NCBI RefSeq assembly: GCF_024808255.1
Contig: NZ_JANTYS010000018.1
Span: forward strand, 62,001 to 126,000
Source of the DNA: Mucilaginibacter dorajii
GTDB taxonomy: Bacteria; Bacteroidota; Bacteroidia; Sphingobacteriales; Sphingobacteriaceae
DNA length: 64,000 nucleotides
Reading direction: 5' to 3'
Shown here one piece after another: positions 43,144 through 51,798 of the stretch (its first letter is position 1; every line of letters begins with the position of its first letter). The notes under the pieces were generated by a model, which made no database searches, was not told where the DNA came from, and worked only from the letters and a program-made list of their open reading frames with translations. Position numbers and translations under genes: made by a program.

Positions 43144-43785
43144 ATGACCCCAGATGCTGAAAGGGAGCGTAATGTCCTTTTTGTGATTGTATTGTTTCAC
43201 ACCGTTGGCCTTATCGGCTTTATCGTTTTAGCATTTACCGTTTTCTTTTTAAAACTGGTACCCTGGCATTTATTACTGATGCTGGTTATTATTATTTACA
43301 ATCACAAGCAGCTAAACGGCAAATTTATATCGTTTGCAATTACTGTTTTTGTGCTGGGTTTTTGCGCCGAATTAACTGGCGTACATACCGGCTTACTTTT
43401 TGGCAGTTACAATTACGGCCTAACACTGGGCTTAAAATTATGGGGAATTCCCCTTGTGATAGGCATAAATTGGTTCCTGCTGATCTACTCAACCGGCGTA
43501 TTGATGCAGCGCAGCCGGGTAAAAAACATCTTCGTAAGGATATTAACAGGCGCGCTGTTATTGGTTTTGCTCGATTTTTTTATTGAACCCGTGGCCATCC
43601 ATTTTGATTACTGGCATTGGGCAGCTAATGGCATCCCCCTAAAAAATTACCTGTGCTGGTTTTTAATAAGCGGGGCAATGCTTTTTATTTTCGAAAAATT
43701 CAAATTCGACATGCAAAACAAAGCGCCTGTCGCATTACTTATCATGCAGTTTGTGTTTTTTATGATTTTGGGGTTGATATATTGA
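43144..43785 (+). CDS. CruF-like carotenoid biosynthesis membrane protein
   Basis: The protein has about seven membrane helices with GVHTGLLFGSYNYG, a motif of the CruF/DUF422 carotenoid hydratase family, and LLDFFIEPVAIHFDYW(H)W. CruF enzymes add water to the psi-end of carotenoids, creating the hydroxyl that a CruC-type enzyme can glycosylate. I use ATG 43144 (213 residues); an ATG at 43111 would overlap the glycosyltransferase by 22 bases and is also possible. Confidence 0.85.
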   Translation: MTPDAERERNVLFVIVLFHTVGLIGFIVLAFTVFFLKLVPWHLLLMLVIIIYNHKQLNGKFISFAITVFVLGFCAELTGVHTGLLFGSYNYGLTLGLKLWGIPLVIGINWFLLIYSTGVLMQRSRVKNIFVRILTGALLLVLLDFFIEPVAIHFDYWHWAANGIPLKNYLCWFLISGAMLFIFEKFKFDMQNKAPVALLIMQFVFFMILGLIY

Positions 43786-43802
43786 TACACACGAATTTTT
43801 CG

Positions 43803-43891
43803 AATTGATTCTAATTTCACGAATTGAATAAACGCGTGTGAAATTGATTGTGTATCAACAATGCTAAGCATTCGTGAAATTAGAATCAATT
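43803..43891. repeat. Perfect 22-bp inverted repeat upstream of ispH
   Basis: Arms 43803-43824 and 43870-43891 (AATTGATTCTAATTTCACG and its complement) are perfect over 22 bases with a 45-base loop. The flanks add three near-repeats of GAAATTxxTGTGTAT. It lies just after the CruF-like gene and before the ispH promoter, so it could terminate the first and insulate the second. Confidence 0.8.
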
Positions 43892-43897
43892 GGTGAA

Positions 43898-43929
43898 ATT
43901 GGTGTGTATGAAATTCGTGTGTATCTTTG
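43898..43929 (+). promoter_or_regulatory. Likely ispH promoter, very close to the start codon
   Basis: ATTG at 43898-43901 and TATCTTTG at 43922-43929 (perfect TANNTTTG) are 20 bases apart. The box ends four bases before the ATG at 43934, so the transcript would start at or within a few bases of the start codon. Confidence 0.55.
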
Positions 43930-43933
43930 CATC

Positions 43934-44785
43934 ATGGGAGCGTACAATTTAAAGGTTACTATCGATCAGGATTCGGGCTTTTGCTTTGGGGTAGTTTATG
44001 CTATTGACATGGCCGAAGAGATATTGGCCCAGGATGGCTATCTGTATTGCCTTGGCGATATTGTACACAATGATGAGGAGGTTGAACGCTTAAAAGCCCT
44101 GGGCCTGCGTATTATTGAGCATACCGAGCTAAAAGATCTACGCAACGAGAAAGTACTCATCCGCGCCCATGGCGAAGCCCCTGATACTTACCGTACCGCT
44201 TTAGAAAACAATATTACCCTTATAGATGCATCATGCCCGGTAGTGTTAAAGCTGCAAAACCGCATCAAAACATCGTTCGATCAAAACGAGAAGATCCTGA
44301 TTTTTGGTAAACACGGTCATGCCGAAGTAGTGGGTCTGCAGGGCCAAACCAACAACGAGGCCCTGGTTTTCCAGGATATTGCCGAGCTGGATAACATGGA
44401 ACTGCCACAAAACATTACGCTGTACAGCCAGACCACCAAAAGCATGGAGAAGTTTTACAACGTGAAAGACGAGCTGATTGCCCGCGGCTATAACCTGAAG
44501 GCTAATGACACCATTTGTCGCCAGGTATCCAACCGGGATAAAGACCTGCCTAAGTTTGCCACCCGCTTTGATAAGATCGTTTTTGTATCGGGCAAAAAAT
44601 CATCAAACGGAAAGGTGTTGTTTGAGGTATGCCGCAAGCACAACCCCAATACCTATTTCATATCATCAACCGACGAACTGGAGCTTTCCATGTTTTCGCC
44701 AAATGATACTGTAGGTATAGCCGGCGCAACATCAACCCCGCTATGGTTAATGGAGCAGGTAAAAGCAGCCATTGAACAACTTTAA
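43934..44785 (+). CDS. ispH: 4-hydroxy-3-methylbut-2-enyl diphosphate reductase
   Basis: The 283-residue protein has the three iron-sulfur cysteines of IspH: Cys17 (SGFCFGV), Cys101 (DASCPV) and Cys195 (DTICRQV), plus HGHAEV. It is the last step of the MEP isoprenoid pathway, giving IPP and DMAPP. The start at 43934 is chosen because the promoter box lies directly before it and homologues begin here; the longer frame to 43874 runs into repeats. Position between CruF-like and CrtW-like genes links precursor supply with carotenoid making. Confidence 0.95.
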   Translation: MGAYNLKVTIDQDSGFCFGVVYAIDMAEEILAQDGYLYCLGDIVHNDEEVERLKALGLRIIEHTELKDLRNEKVLIRAHGEAPDTYRTALENNITLIDASCPVVLKLQNRIKTSFDQNEKILIFGKHGHAEVVGLQGQTNNEALVFQDIAELDNMELPQNITLYSQTTKSMEKFYNVKDELIARGYNLKANDTICRQVSNRDKDLPKFATRFDKIVFVSGKKSSNGKVLFEVCRKHNPNTYFISSTDELELSMFSPNDTVGIAGATSTPLWLMEQVKAAIEQL

Positions 44786-44815
44786 CAGCACGCTTTTTGC
44801 TGTTACATCAATCAC

Positions 44816-45484
44816 ATGCAAAAAAGCCCCTCAAATATAGGTTTACTGGTTTCCCTTATGGTGATAGGCTGTTGGTCGGCATCTATTATTTTGCTGATGC
44901 AATGGCACTTTGGCTTTGCAAATCCCCTGGTTTATTTGTGTTTATTAGTGCAAATGCATCTGTACACCGGTCTTTTCATTACGGCTCATGATGCCATGCA
45001 CGGCACCATATCGCCCAATAAACCAATCAACAACTTTATTGGCTACCTGTGTACATTTTTGTATGCATCATTCTGGTATCCGCAATTGTACACCAAACAC
45101 CATTTACATCATAGCCACGTACATACGGATGAGGATCCCGATTATCACCGGGGTGGTTTCTGGAGCTGGTATGTAAGGTTTATCCGCAACTATCTTTCCA
45201 TATGGCAAATAGTGATTATGGCCGCATTGTTCAATCTTTTAAAAATGTGGATCCCGCAGCAAAATCTGTTGCTGTTTTGGGTAGCGCCATCGCTGCTAAG
45301 CACTTTGCAGTTATTTTATTTTGGCACCTATCAACCTCACAAGGGCGAGCATGATAACAAATACTTCGCCCGCAGTCAGTCCAAAAATCATGTGCTGGCA
45401 TTTTTTAGCTGCTACTTTTTTGGGTACCACTATGAACACCATCATTCGCCGGGTACGCCCTGGTGGATGTTGTGGAAGAGTTAG
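44816..45484 (+). CDS. crtW: Beta-carotene ketolase/fatty-acid-desaturase-like protein (CrtW type)
   Basis: The 222-residue membrane protein has the di-iron histidine boxes HDAMHG (58-63), HHLHH (95-99) and YHYEHHHSPG near the end, and the TYQPHKG segment; this layout matches CrtW 4-ketolases rather than acyl-lipid desaturases. It would introduce keto groups in carotenoid rings. It follows ispH by 30 bases, so the two are likely cotranscribed. Confidence 0.82.
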   Translation: MQKSPSNIGLLVSLMVIGCWSASIILLMQWHFGFANPLVYLCLLVQMHLYTGLFITAHDAMHGTISPNKPINNFIGYLCTFLYASFWYPQLYTKHHLHHSHVHTDEDPDYHRGGFWSWYVRFIRNYLSIWQIVIMAALFNLLKMWIPQQNLLLFWVAPSLLSTLQLFYFGTYQPHKGEHDNKYFARSQSKNHVLAFFSCYFFGYHYEHHHSPGTPWWMLWKS

Positions 45485-45496
45485 ATTTTTTAAGGG

Positions 45497-45673
45497 GATA
45501 CTGAGTGGGGACATCTTTTATTAAAGAAAAATGTCATTTCGATAGAGCGAGGGAAGGGTATGAGCGGGGCGCGAAAGAGAAATCTTCGACGCCTTGCATG
45601 GTCGAATGTTCGCACGTCGAAGATTTCTCCTCACCCCCGGCGCGCAATCTCTTCCGGTTCGTTCGAAATGACA
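45497..45673. repeat. Degenerate, inverted copy of the TGTCATTTCG element
   Basis: ACATCTTTTATTAAAG, TGTCATTTCGATAGAGCG, GAGAAATCTTCGAC, GTCGAAGATTTCTC and TTCGTTCGAAATGACA follow in order. The left end is a worn version of the MITE tip (CTGAGTGGGGACATC) and the right tip is absent. The internal arms are in the opposite order to copies 1-3, so it is inverted. It fills the gap between the ketolase and alpha-galactosidase genes. Confidence 0.7.
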
Positions 45674-45681
45674 AAAGTTTT

Positions 45682-47868
45682 TTATATCGCCGTCACCTTT
45701 AAAACCACGCTCGTTCTGCGTGCATCCACCTGTGGATTAAAACCTATTTTCATCAGGAAATCGCCGGAGTATACTTTGTCTTTATCTATGTAGGACCGAC
45801 TACCGGGATATTGATTGATCTCTTCTATTTTGTATTTTTTGGATGCATCAAGTCCCTTTAGCTTGATGGGGATGGTAATGGCTGGGCTAATCAGCGTAGA
45901 TACGTAGTAGTTAAAAACAATGGCGGTGGTTTGCTGCTCATTTACATAAGCCACCGAGGCCACGCTGTTTTCATATGGGTCCTGCAGGCGGTATTGCTGG
46001 CCGTGCCAAATGATATCTTTAATGCTGTTGTATACGGCAACCGCGTTTTGGCTAAAGGACAGATCCTTGGGCGATAGCTCGTTTACCTTTACATCGTAAC
46101 CCAGTTTGCCCATCATAGCCACATCTGTTTTAAATTTAAGGGGCTGGCTGCCCATGGCGGTGATGTGGTTATCCATGGCGATGGATGGGAAATAATACGA
46201 ATATTCCCATTGAATAAAGATCCTATCAAAAGGATTAGTATTATCGCTTGGCCAAAACTCGGTGAAGTATTGCAGCGCGGCGTAATCAACCCGCGAACCC
46301 CCACCGGCGCAAAGCATCATGGGTGTTTTAGGGTATTTCTTACGGATGCGCTCCAAAACCTTGTTGAGCCCGCGTACATAATCTACATAAAAACTGCCCT
46401 GATTTTTTAATGTGGGCGAGTTGGCATTATAGATCAGCGAGTTGCAATCCCATTTAATAAAACCTAATTCGGGTACTTCTTTAAAAATATCATCAACGGT
46501 TTGATATACAAAATCCTGTACTTTGGGGTTGGTTAAATCCAATACCAGCTGATTGCGCATGTAATATTCCCGGCGTTCGGGCTGCCTGATGATCCAGTCG
46601 GGATGATTTTCATATAACTCGCTTTTGGGGTTTACCATTTCGGGTTCCAGCCAAATGCCAAATTTTACGCCTGCCGCGGTGGCCTCTTTGCCCAACGTGC
46701 TGATGCCGTTTTTTAATTTCTGACGGTTATATTGCCAGTCGCCCAAACCTCCCGTTGCGTTGTTGCGCGGGTATTTGTTGCCAAACCAGCCATCATCAAG
46801 CAAAAAAACATCAACGCCCAGCTTCTTGGTATCCAGGATAAGGCTGCTCAGCTTTTCGTCGTTAAAATCAAAATAGGTGGTTTCCCAGTTATTTAAAATA
46901 CTAAGTCGCTCGCCGCTACCCTCACGCAGCTGGTAACTCCTGGCCCAGTTTTGCAGGTTGCGGCTTGCCTGGCCCCTGCCGTTTGACGAATAGGTGTACA
47001 CCAAACGCGGCGTAACAAAGTTTTCGCCGGGTTTTAAAGTATAGTCGGACGGGAAGTTGTTGATGCCTGCTGTGATGCGCAGGTAATACTCATCAAAAGT
47101 TTCAAAATCAAGTTTAAAGTTACCGGTCCACTCCAATGATCCGGCTATTACATCGCCCTGGTCTTCGGTGGCAGGCCTGTCAACAGATACCATGAACGAT
47201 GATGAGTTTAACAGGTTTTCGCGGGTACCCAGTTTTGAATCGATGGTTTTAATGCCATGTAAAAGTTGCTGCTCTTCACTGCGCATTTCGCGGCCCCAGC
47301 CGCTGTAATGGTTTTTGAGAAAGAACTTTTTGCCGCTTAACGTAAGGTTGGCCGAGGCGTATTTATTGAGTACGATAGCCCCCTTTTCCTGGTGTTTGAT
47401 CTCGGCCCATTGCTCAATCACATCCTCCTTAAAATAAGCCAGGTAATTAAGCGCCACTTCAAAATTGTATTTGGGATCTTTTAGATGTACCACAGTAAGC
47501 TTGCGGTTTGGGTCAATCTGTTTTTCATCGACAGATAAAAATTCCAGCACGGTAGATTTATTGCCGTCCGCGTGCGTTACGGATAAAGCGGGCTCTAACA
47601 GGTTTAATGATCCCGAAGCAATATAAGCCTCGCGCTTGTTAAAAAGGTCATCAGAACCAGGCACATATTTGTCTAATTGCTGTATCGCGCTGTACTCGTC
47701 ATCATTATCCAGTTTCCTGCCGATGTATGTGCTGATCACCGAATTATCCTTATCCGTTTCCAAAATCAACACATTGCTTTTTGTAGCAATGGAAATAGTT
47801 TTTTGGGCCATGCCGGTTAACACCATTAACATAAGCAGCACAAAAGAGGTTAAAAATTTTCTGATCAT
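45682..47868 (-). CDS. GH36 alpha-galactosidase
   Basis: The 728-residue exported protein has a signal peptide (cut near GMAQK), an N-terminal beta supersandwich, and a GH36 barrel with LLDDGWFG, the nucleophile Asp in FIKWDCN (about residue 480) and the acid/base Asp in WPSDNTN (about 545). It releases alpha-1,6-galactose from raffinose-type sugars or galactomannan in the periplasm. It is monocistronic. With the GH97 at 5030 the window has two different alpha-galactosidase-type enzymes. Confidence 0.93.
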   Translation of the reverse strand: MIRKFLTSFVLLMLMVLTGMAQKTISIATKSNVLILETDKDNSVISTYIGRKLDNDDEYSAIQQLDKYVPGSDDLFNKREAYIASGSLNLLEPALSVTHADGNKSTVLEFLSVDEKQIDPNRKLTVVHLKDPKYNFEVALNYLAYFKEDVIEQWAEIKHQEKGAIVLNKYASANLTLSGKKFFLKNHYSGWGREMRSEEQQLLHGIKTIDSKLGTRENLLNSSSFMVSVDRPATEDQGDVIAGSLEWTGNFKLDFETFDEYYLRITAGINNFPSDYTLKPGENFVTPRLVYTYSSNGRGQASRNLQNWARSYQLREGSGERLSILNNWETTYFDFNDEKLSSLILDTKKLGVDVFLLDDGWFGNKYPRNNATGGLGDWQYNRQKLKNGISTLGKEATAAGVKFGIWLEPEMVNPKSELYENHPDWIIRQPERREYYMRNQLVLDLTNPKVQDFVYQTVDDIFKEVPELGFIKWDCNSLIYNANSPTLKNQGSFYVDYVRGLNKVLERIRKKYPKTPMMLCAGGGSRVDYAALQYFTEFWPSDNTNPFDRIFIQWEYSYYFPSIAMDNHITAMGSQPLKFKTDVAMMGKLGYDVKVNELSPKDLSFSQNAVAVYNSIKDIIWHGQQYRLQDPYENSVASVAYVNEQQTTAIVFNYYVSTLISPAITIPIKLKGLDASKKYKIEEINQYPGSRSYIDKDKVYSGDFLMKIGFNPQVDARRTSVVLKVTAI

Positions 47869-47990
47869 TTTTAATAAAATCTATTACAATGATACAGAAA
47901 TGAAGTTGACGTAAATTAGCAGCCTTTTACCGTTTATTAGCCTGTTGCAGGGTAATGAGTTATAACAAACACTGGCTTTGAACACGGGAG

Positions 47991-48159
47991 AAGACTCACC
48001 CGGCTACGCTTCGCTGGCCACCCTCTCTTCGCTTCGCGGAAAGAGGGGTTTGAAGAAGGGTTATGTACTATGAATTTACTATCGGCTATTCAAACCCCTC
48101 TATGCGGCGCAGCCGGAGAGAGGGTGCCGTTCGCCAAAGGCGGACTGGCGGGTGAGTTT
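47991..48159. repeat. Palindromic intergenic repeat, family P copy 3
   Basis: The left arm has GACTCACCCGGCTACGC, CCCTCTCTTCGC and AAAGAGGGGTTTGAA; the right arm has TTCAAACCCCTCTATGCGGC, CCGGAGAGAGGG and GGCGGGTGAGTTTT. Copies 1 and 2 are shorter. The remaining 165 bases before 48325 are AT-rich without a visible gene. Confidence 0.75.
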
Positions 48160-48324
48160 TCTGCATCATGCGATCTACGCCCACCTAATCCCTCAGGCAA
48201 AACCCACTGCTAAAACGCGAAATGAACAATAAAAACATTGTTCAGGCAATCCAACATTCCATCCAAAACGTATACTCTAAAAACAAAAGCGTGGCAATTA
48301 AGCGTGTTATGCAAAACCTAAAAT

Positions 48325-49359
48325 ATGTGGTACGATAAACTGATTGAACAAGACAAAGTGCCCGACCTGGTGTTGAGGCAGGGTATCCGTAAATTACTAA
48401 AACAACGCCTTGAAGACGAAAACAAAGGCGATGTAGAGGCGCAGCAGGCGCATTTAATGTCGCTGATAGCGCAGCTTAAAGCGTCGCCCATAGCGGTTAA
48501 CACTGCCGATGCCAATGAACAACATTACGAGGTGCCAACCCGGTTTTATCAGTACTGCCTGGGCAAAAACCTAAAATACTCCAGTGGTTATTGGAAACAC
48601 GGCGTAACCGATATTGATACCTCTGAAGATGATATGCTGGAGCTTACCTGCCAGCGCGCCGAGCTGGCTAACGGTATGAATGTGCTGGAACTGGGCTGCG
48701 GCTGGGGATCATTATCGTTATATATGGCCGCTAAATTTCCGAAGAGTAATTTCACGGTGGTATCAAACTCGCGTACCCAAAAAATGCACATTGATGAGCA
48801 GGCCAATCAACGTGGTATTGCTAACCTTACTGTGCTTACTGCCGATATGAATACCTTTACCATTGCCGATACTTTTGACCGCGTGGTATCTGTTGAAATG
48901 TTTGAGCATATGCGCAATTACCAGTTGCTGATGGCCAAAGTAGCATCGTGTTTAAAACCCGATGGCAAACTATTCATCCATATATTTACCCATAAGGAAT
49001 ATGCCTACCTGTTTGAGGTAATTGACGAAACCGACTGGATGAGCAAGTACTTTTTTACGGGCGGCATTATGCCAAGTGACGACCTGATGTTTTATTTTAA
49101 TGACGACCTGCTGGTTGAAAAGCACTGGCATGTAAGCGGCAACCATTACGGTAAAACCTCTGAGGCCTGGTTAAGCAATATGGATAAACACAAAGCCGAA
49201 ATTATGCCCCTTTTTGAACAAACTTATGGTAAAGACCAGGCCGTTAAATGGTGGGTTTACTGGCGCCTGTTTTACATGGCATGCGCCGAGTTGTGGAACT
49301 ATAACAACGGTAACGAATGGATTGTAAGTCATTATTTATTTCATAAAAAAACTGCATGA
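48325..49359 (+). CDS. CFA-synthase-like SAM methyltransferase
   Basis: The 344-residue protein has an SAM-binding motif VLELGCGWGSLSLYMA and SVEMFEHM, close to cyclopropane-fatty-acid synthase, with a helical N-terminus instead of the lipid-binding domain. It is shorter than and only partly like the true CFA synthase four genes downstream. The stop overlaps the next start (ATGA). It may methylate unsaturated acyl chains or another lipid. It opens a five-gene cluster typical for FAD-oxidase/DUF1365/CFA lipid modification. Confidence 0.85.
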   Translation: MWYDKLIEQDKVPDLVLRQGIRKLLKQRLEDENKGDVEAQQAHLMSLIAQLKASPIAVNTADANEQHYEVPTRFYQYCLGKNLKYSSGYWKHGVTDIDTSEDDMLELTCQRAELANGMNVLELGCGWGSLSLYMAAKFPKSNFTVVSNSRTQKMHIDEQANQRGIANLTVLTADMNTFTIADTFDRVVSVEMFEHMRNYQLLMAKVASCLKPDGKLFIHIFTHKEYAYLFEVIDETDWMSKYFFTGGIMPSDDLMFYFNDDLLVEKHWHVSGNHYGKTSEAWLSNMDKHKAEIMPLFEQTYGKDQAVKWWVYWRLFYMACAELWNYNNGNEWIVSHYLFHKKTA

Positions 49360-50489
49360 CCCGGTTAGTTATCTGTATTTTATTATTGCTCATTTCGCTG
49401 CTTACCGTTTTCAAGGCCTTTGAATACTACATATGGATGCTGACTATCGTTGCGGCCGAATTTTGCTGGGTATTTATTATTTTTTGCGTTATCGCGCTGC
49501 TGTCGGGCTTTTTTACAACCAAATATCAACTGGCGGGTACCATAACCGGGTTTTTAGCGCTGATACTGTTCGTCACACCAATAGTGCGGGCCTACATGGT
49601 TGCAGGTACTTTAAAACAAAATTTCACCGCCGTATTTGGCCTGGGGAGCACCATTATTAAAGGCGACAATAACCAGCCGCCGTTCAGCATAGGCAATATG
49701 TTTAAGGGCAATAAGCAGGTTAAGCCTAAACAGCTTACCTACAAAACCTATCCGGGACTGTACCTTACTATGGATTATTTCCCTACCCAGGTAGTTGGCC
49801 GCAGGCCCTGCGTGGTCATTGTACACGGCGGCTCGTGGAACAAGGGTGATAACACCCAACTGCCGGAGCTAAATAGTTACCTGGCGACAGCCGGTTATAA
49901 TGTAGCTGCTATAAACTATCGCCTTGCGCCAAAATACCAAACTCCGGCACCGGTAGAGGATGTGCATAATGCGATGGTCTACCTGCGCAAACACGCAGAT
50001 GAGCTGCATATAGATACCAACAATTTCGTATTGCTGGGCAGGTCGGCAGGCGGGCAGATAGCTATGCTGGCAGCTTACACTCTGCACGAGCCGGGCTTAA
50101 AAGGGTTAATAGATTATTATGGGGTGGCCGATATGGTTTGGGGTTACTCTATCCCGGCAAGCCCGTTGATTATGGATTCGCGCAAGGTTTTGGTTGATTA
50201 TGTGGGCGGTACGTATCAGCAGGTGCCCGATAAATTCGCGGCTTCTTCGCCCATTGAGTATGTGAATGCGCAATCGGTACCAACGCTTATTATTCATGGT
50301 AGTAATGATGTGCTGGTATCGCCTATACATAGCCAAAAGCTGGCTGCCAGGCTAACCAAATTCGGCGTCAAGCACTTTTACCTTAAACTACCCTGGGCTA
50401 CCCACGGCTTCGATTTTAATTTAAACGGACCGGGCGGCCAATTAGCAACCTATACTGTTGAACGCTTTTTAAACGTGGTTACCAAATAA
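49356..50489 (+). CDS. Alpha/beta hydrolase (HSL/esterase type) with N-terminal membrane segments
   Basis: The 377-residue protein begins with about three hydrophobic helices (1-95). The catalytic domain has VIVHGGSWNKGD (oxyanion HGG), nucleophile in GRSAGG, HGSNDVLVSP (acid) and ATHGFDF (His), as in hormone-sensitive-lipase type esterases. It is coupled with the methyltransferase (overlap of 4 bases) and is one base from the FAD enzyme gene. A role in acyl removal from a membrane lipid is inferred from context. Confidence 0.85.
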   Translation: MTRLVICILLLLISLLTVFKAFEYYIWMLTIVAAEFCWVFIIFCVIALLSGFFTTKYQLAGTITGFLALILFVTPIVRAYMVAGTLKQNFTAVFGLGSTIIKGDNNQPPFSIGNMFKGNKQVKPKQLTYKTYPGLYLTMDYFPTQVVGRRPCVVIVHGGSWNKGDNTQLPELNSYLATAGYNVAAINYRLAPKYQTPAPVEDVHNAMVYLRKHADELHIDTNNFVLLGRSAGGQIAMLAAYTLHEPGLKGLIDYYGVADMVWGYSIPASPLIMDSRKVLVDYVGGTYQQVPDKFAASSPIEYVNAQSVPTLIIHGSNDVLVSPIHSQKLAARLTKFGVKHFYLKLPWATHGFDFNLNGPGGQLATYTVERFLNVVTK

Positions 50490-50490
50490 T

Positions 50491-51783
50491 ATGTTAAAAA
50501 CTGCCATTATTGGTACCGGTATTGCCGGTATGGGCTGCGGTCATTTTTTGAACGCCAGTCATGATCTTACCTTTTACGAACAGAACGATTACATTGGCGG
50601 CCACACCAACACGGTAACGGTTGATGAGGACGGCAAGCCAGTTTATGTTGATACCGGTTTTATGGTATTTAACTACCATACCTATCCCAACCTTTGCCGT
50701 TTGTTTGCCGAGATTGGCGCGCCGGTAAAAAAAACGGATATGTCGTTCAGTGTGCAGCATGTGCCTACCGGGCTGGAATATTCGGGCTCAAGCGTTAACC
50801 ATTTGTTTGCCCAGCGCAAAAACATTTTCAACCTTAAATACCTCAAAATGCTGATGCAGATAGGGCGCTTCAATAAGGAAAGTGTAAAGATTGTTGACGA
50901 TCCTAAGTATGCCAATTACTCCATCGGTCAATACGTTAAAGAGTTTGGTTTTGGCGAGGAAATGCTGTGGAAATACCTGGTGCCGATGAGCTCGGCGGTA
51001 TGGTCGACCCCGATGGAGGAGATGCTGGATTTTCCGGCGGTAACGCTCATTCGCTTTTTTCAAAACCATGGCTTTTTGGGGTTAGATACCCAGCACCAAT
51101 GGTACACTTTGGAGAAGGGTAGCCAATCGTACCGCGAAATTTTGATCAAACCATTTAAAGACCGCATTAAGGTAAACCGCAAGGCGCTTAAAGTAACCCG
51201 GCAACATGATGGGAAGGTGCTAATCAGTGCATCGGATGGATCGGAAGAGATGTTCGACAGGGTGATTGTAGCCACCCATGGTGACCAGGCTTTGGCCCTG
51301 CTTGCCGAGCCAACCCAGCAGGAACATAAGCTGCTCTCGTGCTTCAAATACCAGTACAACAAAGCCACCCTGCATACCGACGAAAGCATCATGCCCAAAA
51401 CCAAACTGGCCTGGGCCAGCTGGAATTACCGCATTCAGCAAGAAAACGGCAAACTAAATCCCAGCACCATATACTGGATGAACCAGTTACAAGGTGTATC
51501 TGATAAAAAGAATTACTTTGTATCCATCAACCCGCACAATAACATCGACCCTAAAAAGATTATCAAAGAGCTTGATTATGAGCACCCTTTGTTTGATGTA
51601 CCAGCCATAAACGCCCAGGAACAATTGTACAAGTTGAATCTTGATGGCCCGGTATACTTTTGCGGTAGCTATTTCAAATATGGTTTCCATGAGGATGCCT
51701 TTGCCAGTGCTGTTAAGCTATGCTCGCTGCTATTGGGCAGGCCTGTTTATGATGAAAGTGTGGTAATCCAGCCGCCGGTATAA
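50491..51783 (+). CDS. FAD-dependent amine-oxidase-type oxidoreductase
   Basis: The 430-residue protein has the Rossmann motif AIIGTGIAGMGCG, EQNDYIGGHTNTVTVDEDG with the family's GGH, and the C-terminal GPVYFCGSYFKYGFHEDAFASA FAD-closing motif. This subfamily is regularly encoded beside DUF1365 and CFA-synthase genes, as here, and is believed to oxidise or desaturate acyl-lipids related to cyclopropane or furan fatty acids. The exact reaction is not known from sequence. Next gene starts 15 bases later. Confidence 0.88.
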   Translation: MLKTAIIGTGIAGMGCGHFLNASHDLTFYEQNDYIGGHTNTVTVDEDGKPVYVDTGFMVFNYHTYPNLCRLFAEIGAPVKKTDMSFSVQHVPTGLEYSGSSVNHLFAQRKNIFNLKYLKMLMQIGRFNKESVKIVDDPKYANYSIGQYVKEFGFGEEMLWKYLVPMSSAVWSTPMEEMLDFPAVTLIRFFQNHGFLGLDTQHQWYTLEKGSQSYREILIKPFKDRIKVNRKALKVTRQHDGKVLISASDGSEEMFDRVIVATHGDQALALLAEPTQQEHKLLSCFKYQYNKATLHTDESIMPKTKLAWASWNYRIQQENGKLNPSTIYWMNQLQGVSDKKNYFVSINPHNNIDPKKIIKELDYEHPLFDVPAINAQEQLYKLNLDGPVYFCGSYFKYGFHEDAFASAVKLCSLLLGRPVYDESVVIQPPV

Positions 51784-51798
51784 TCCGTATATTCATAT

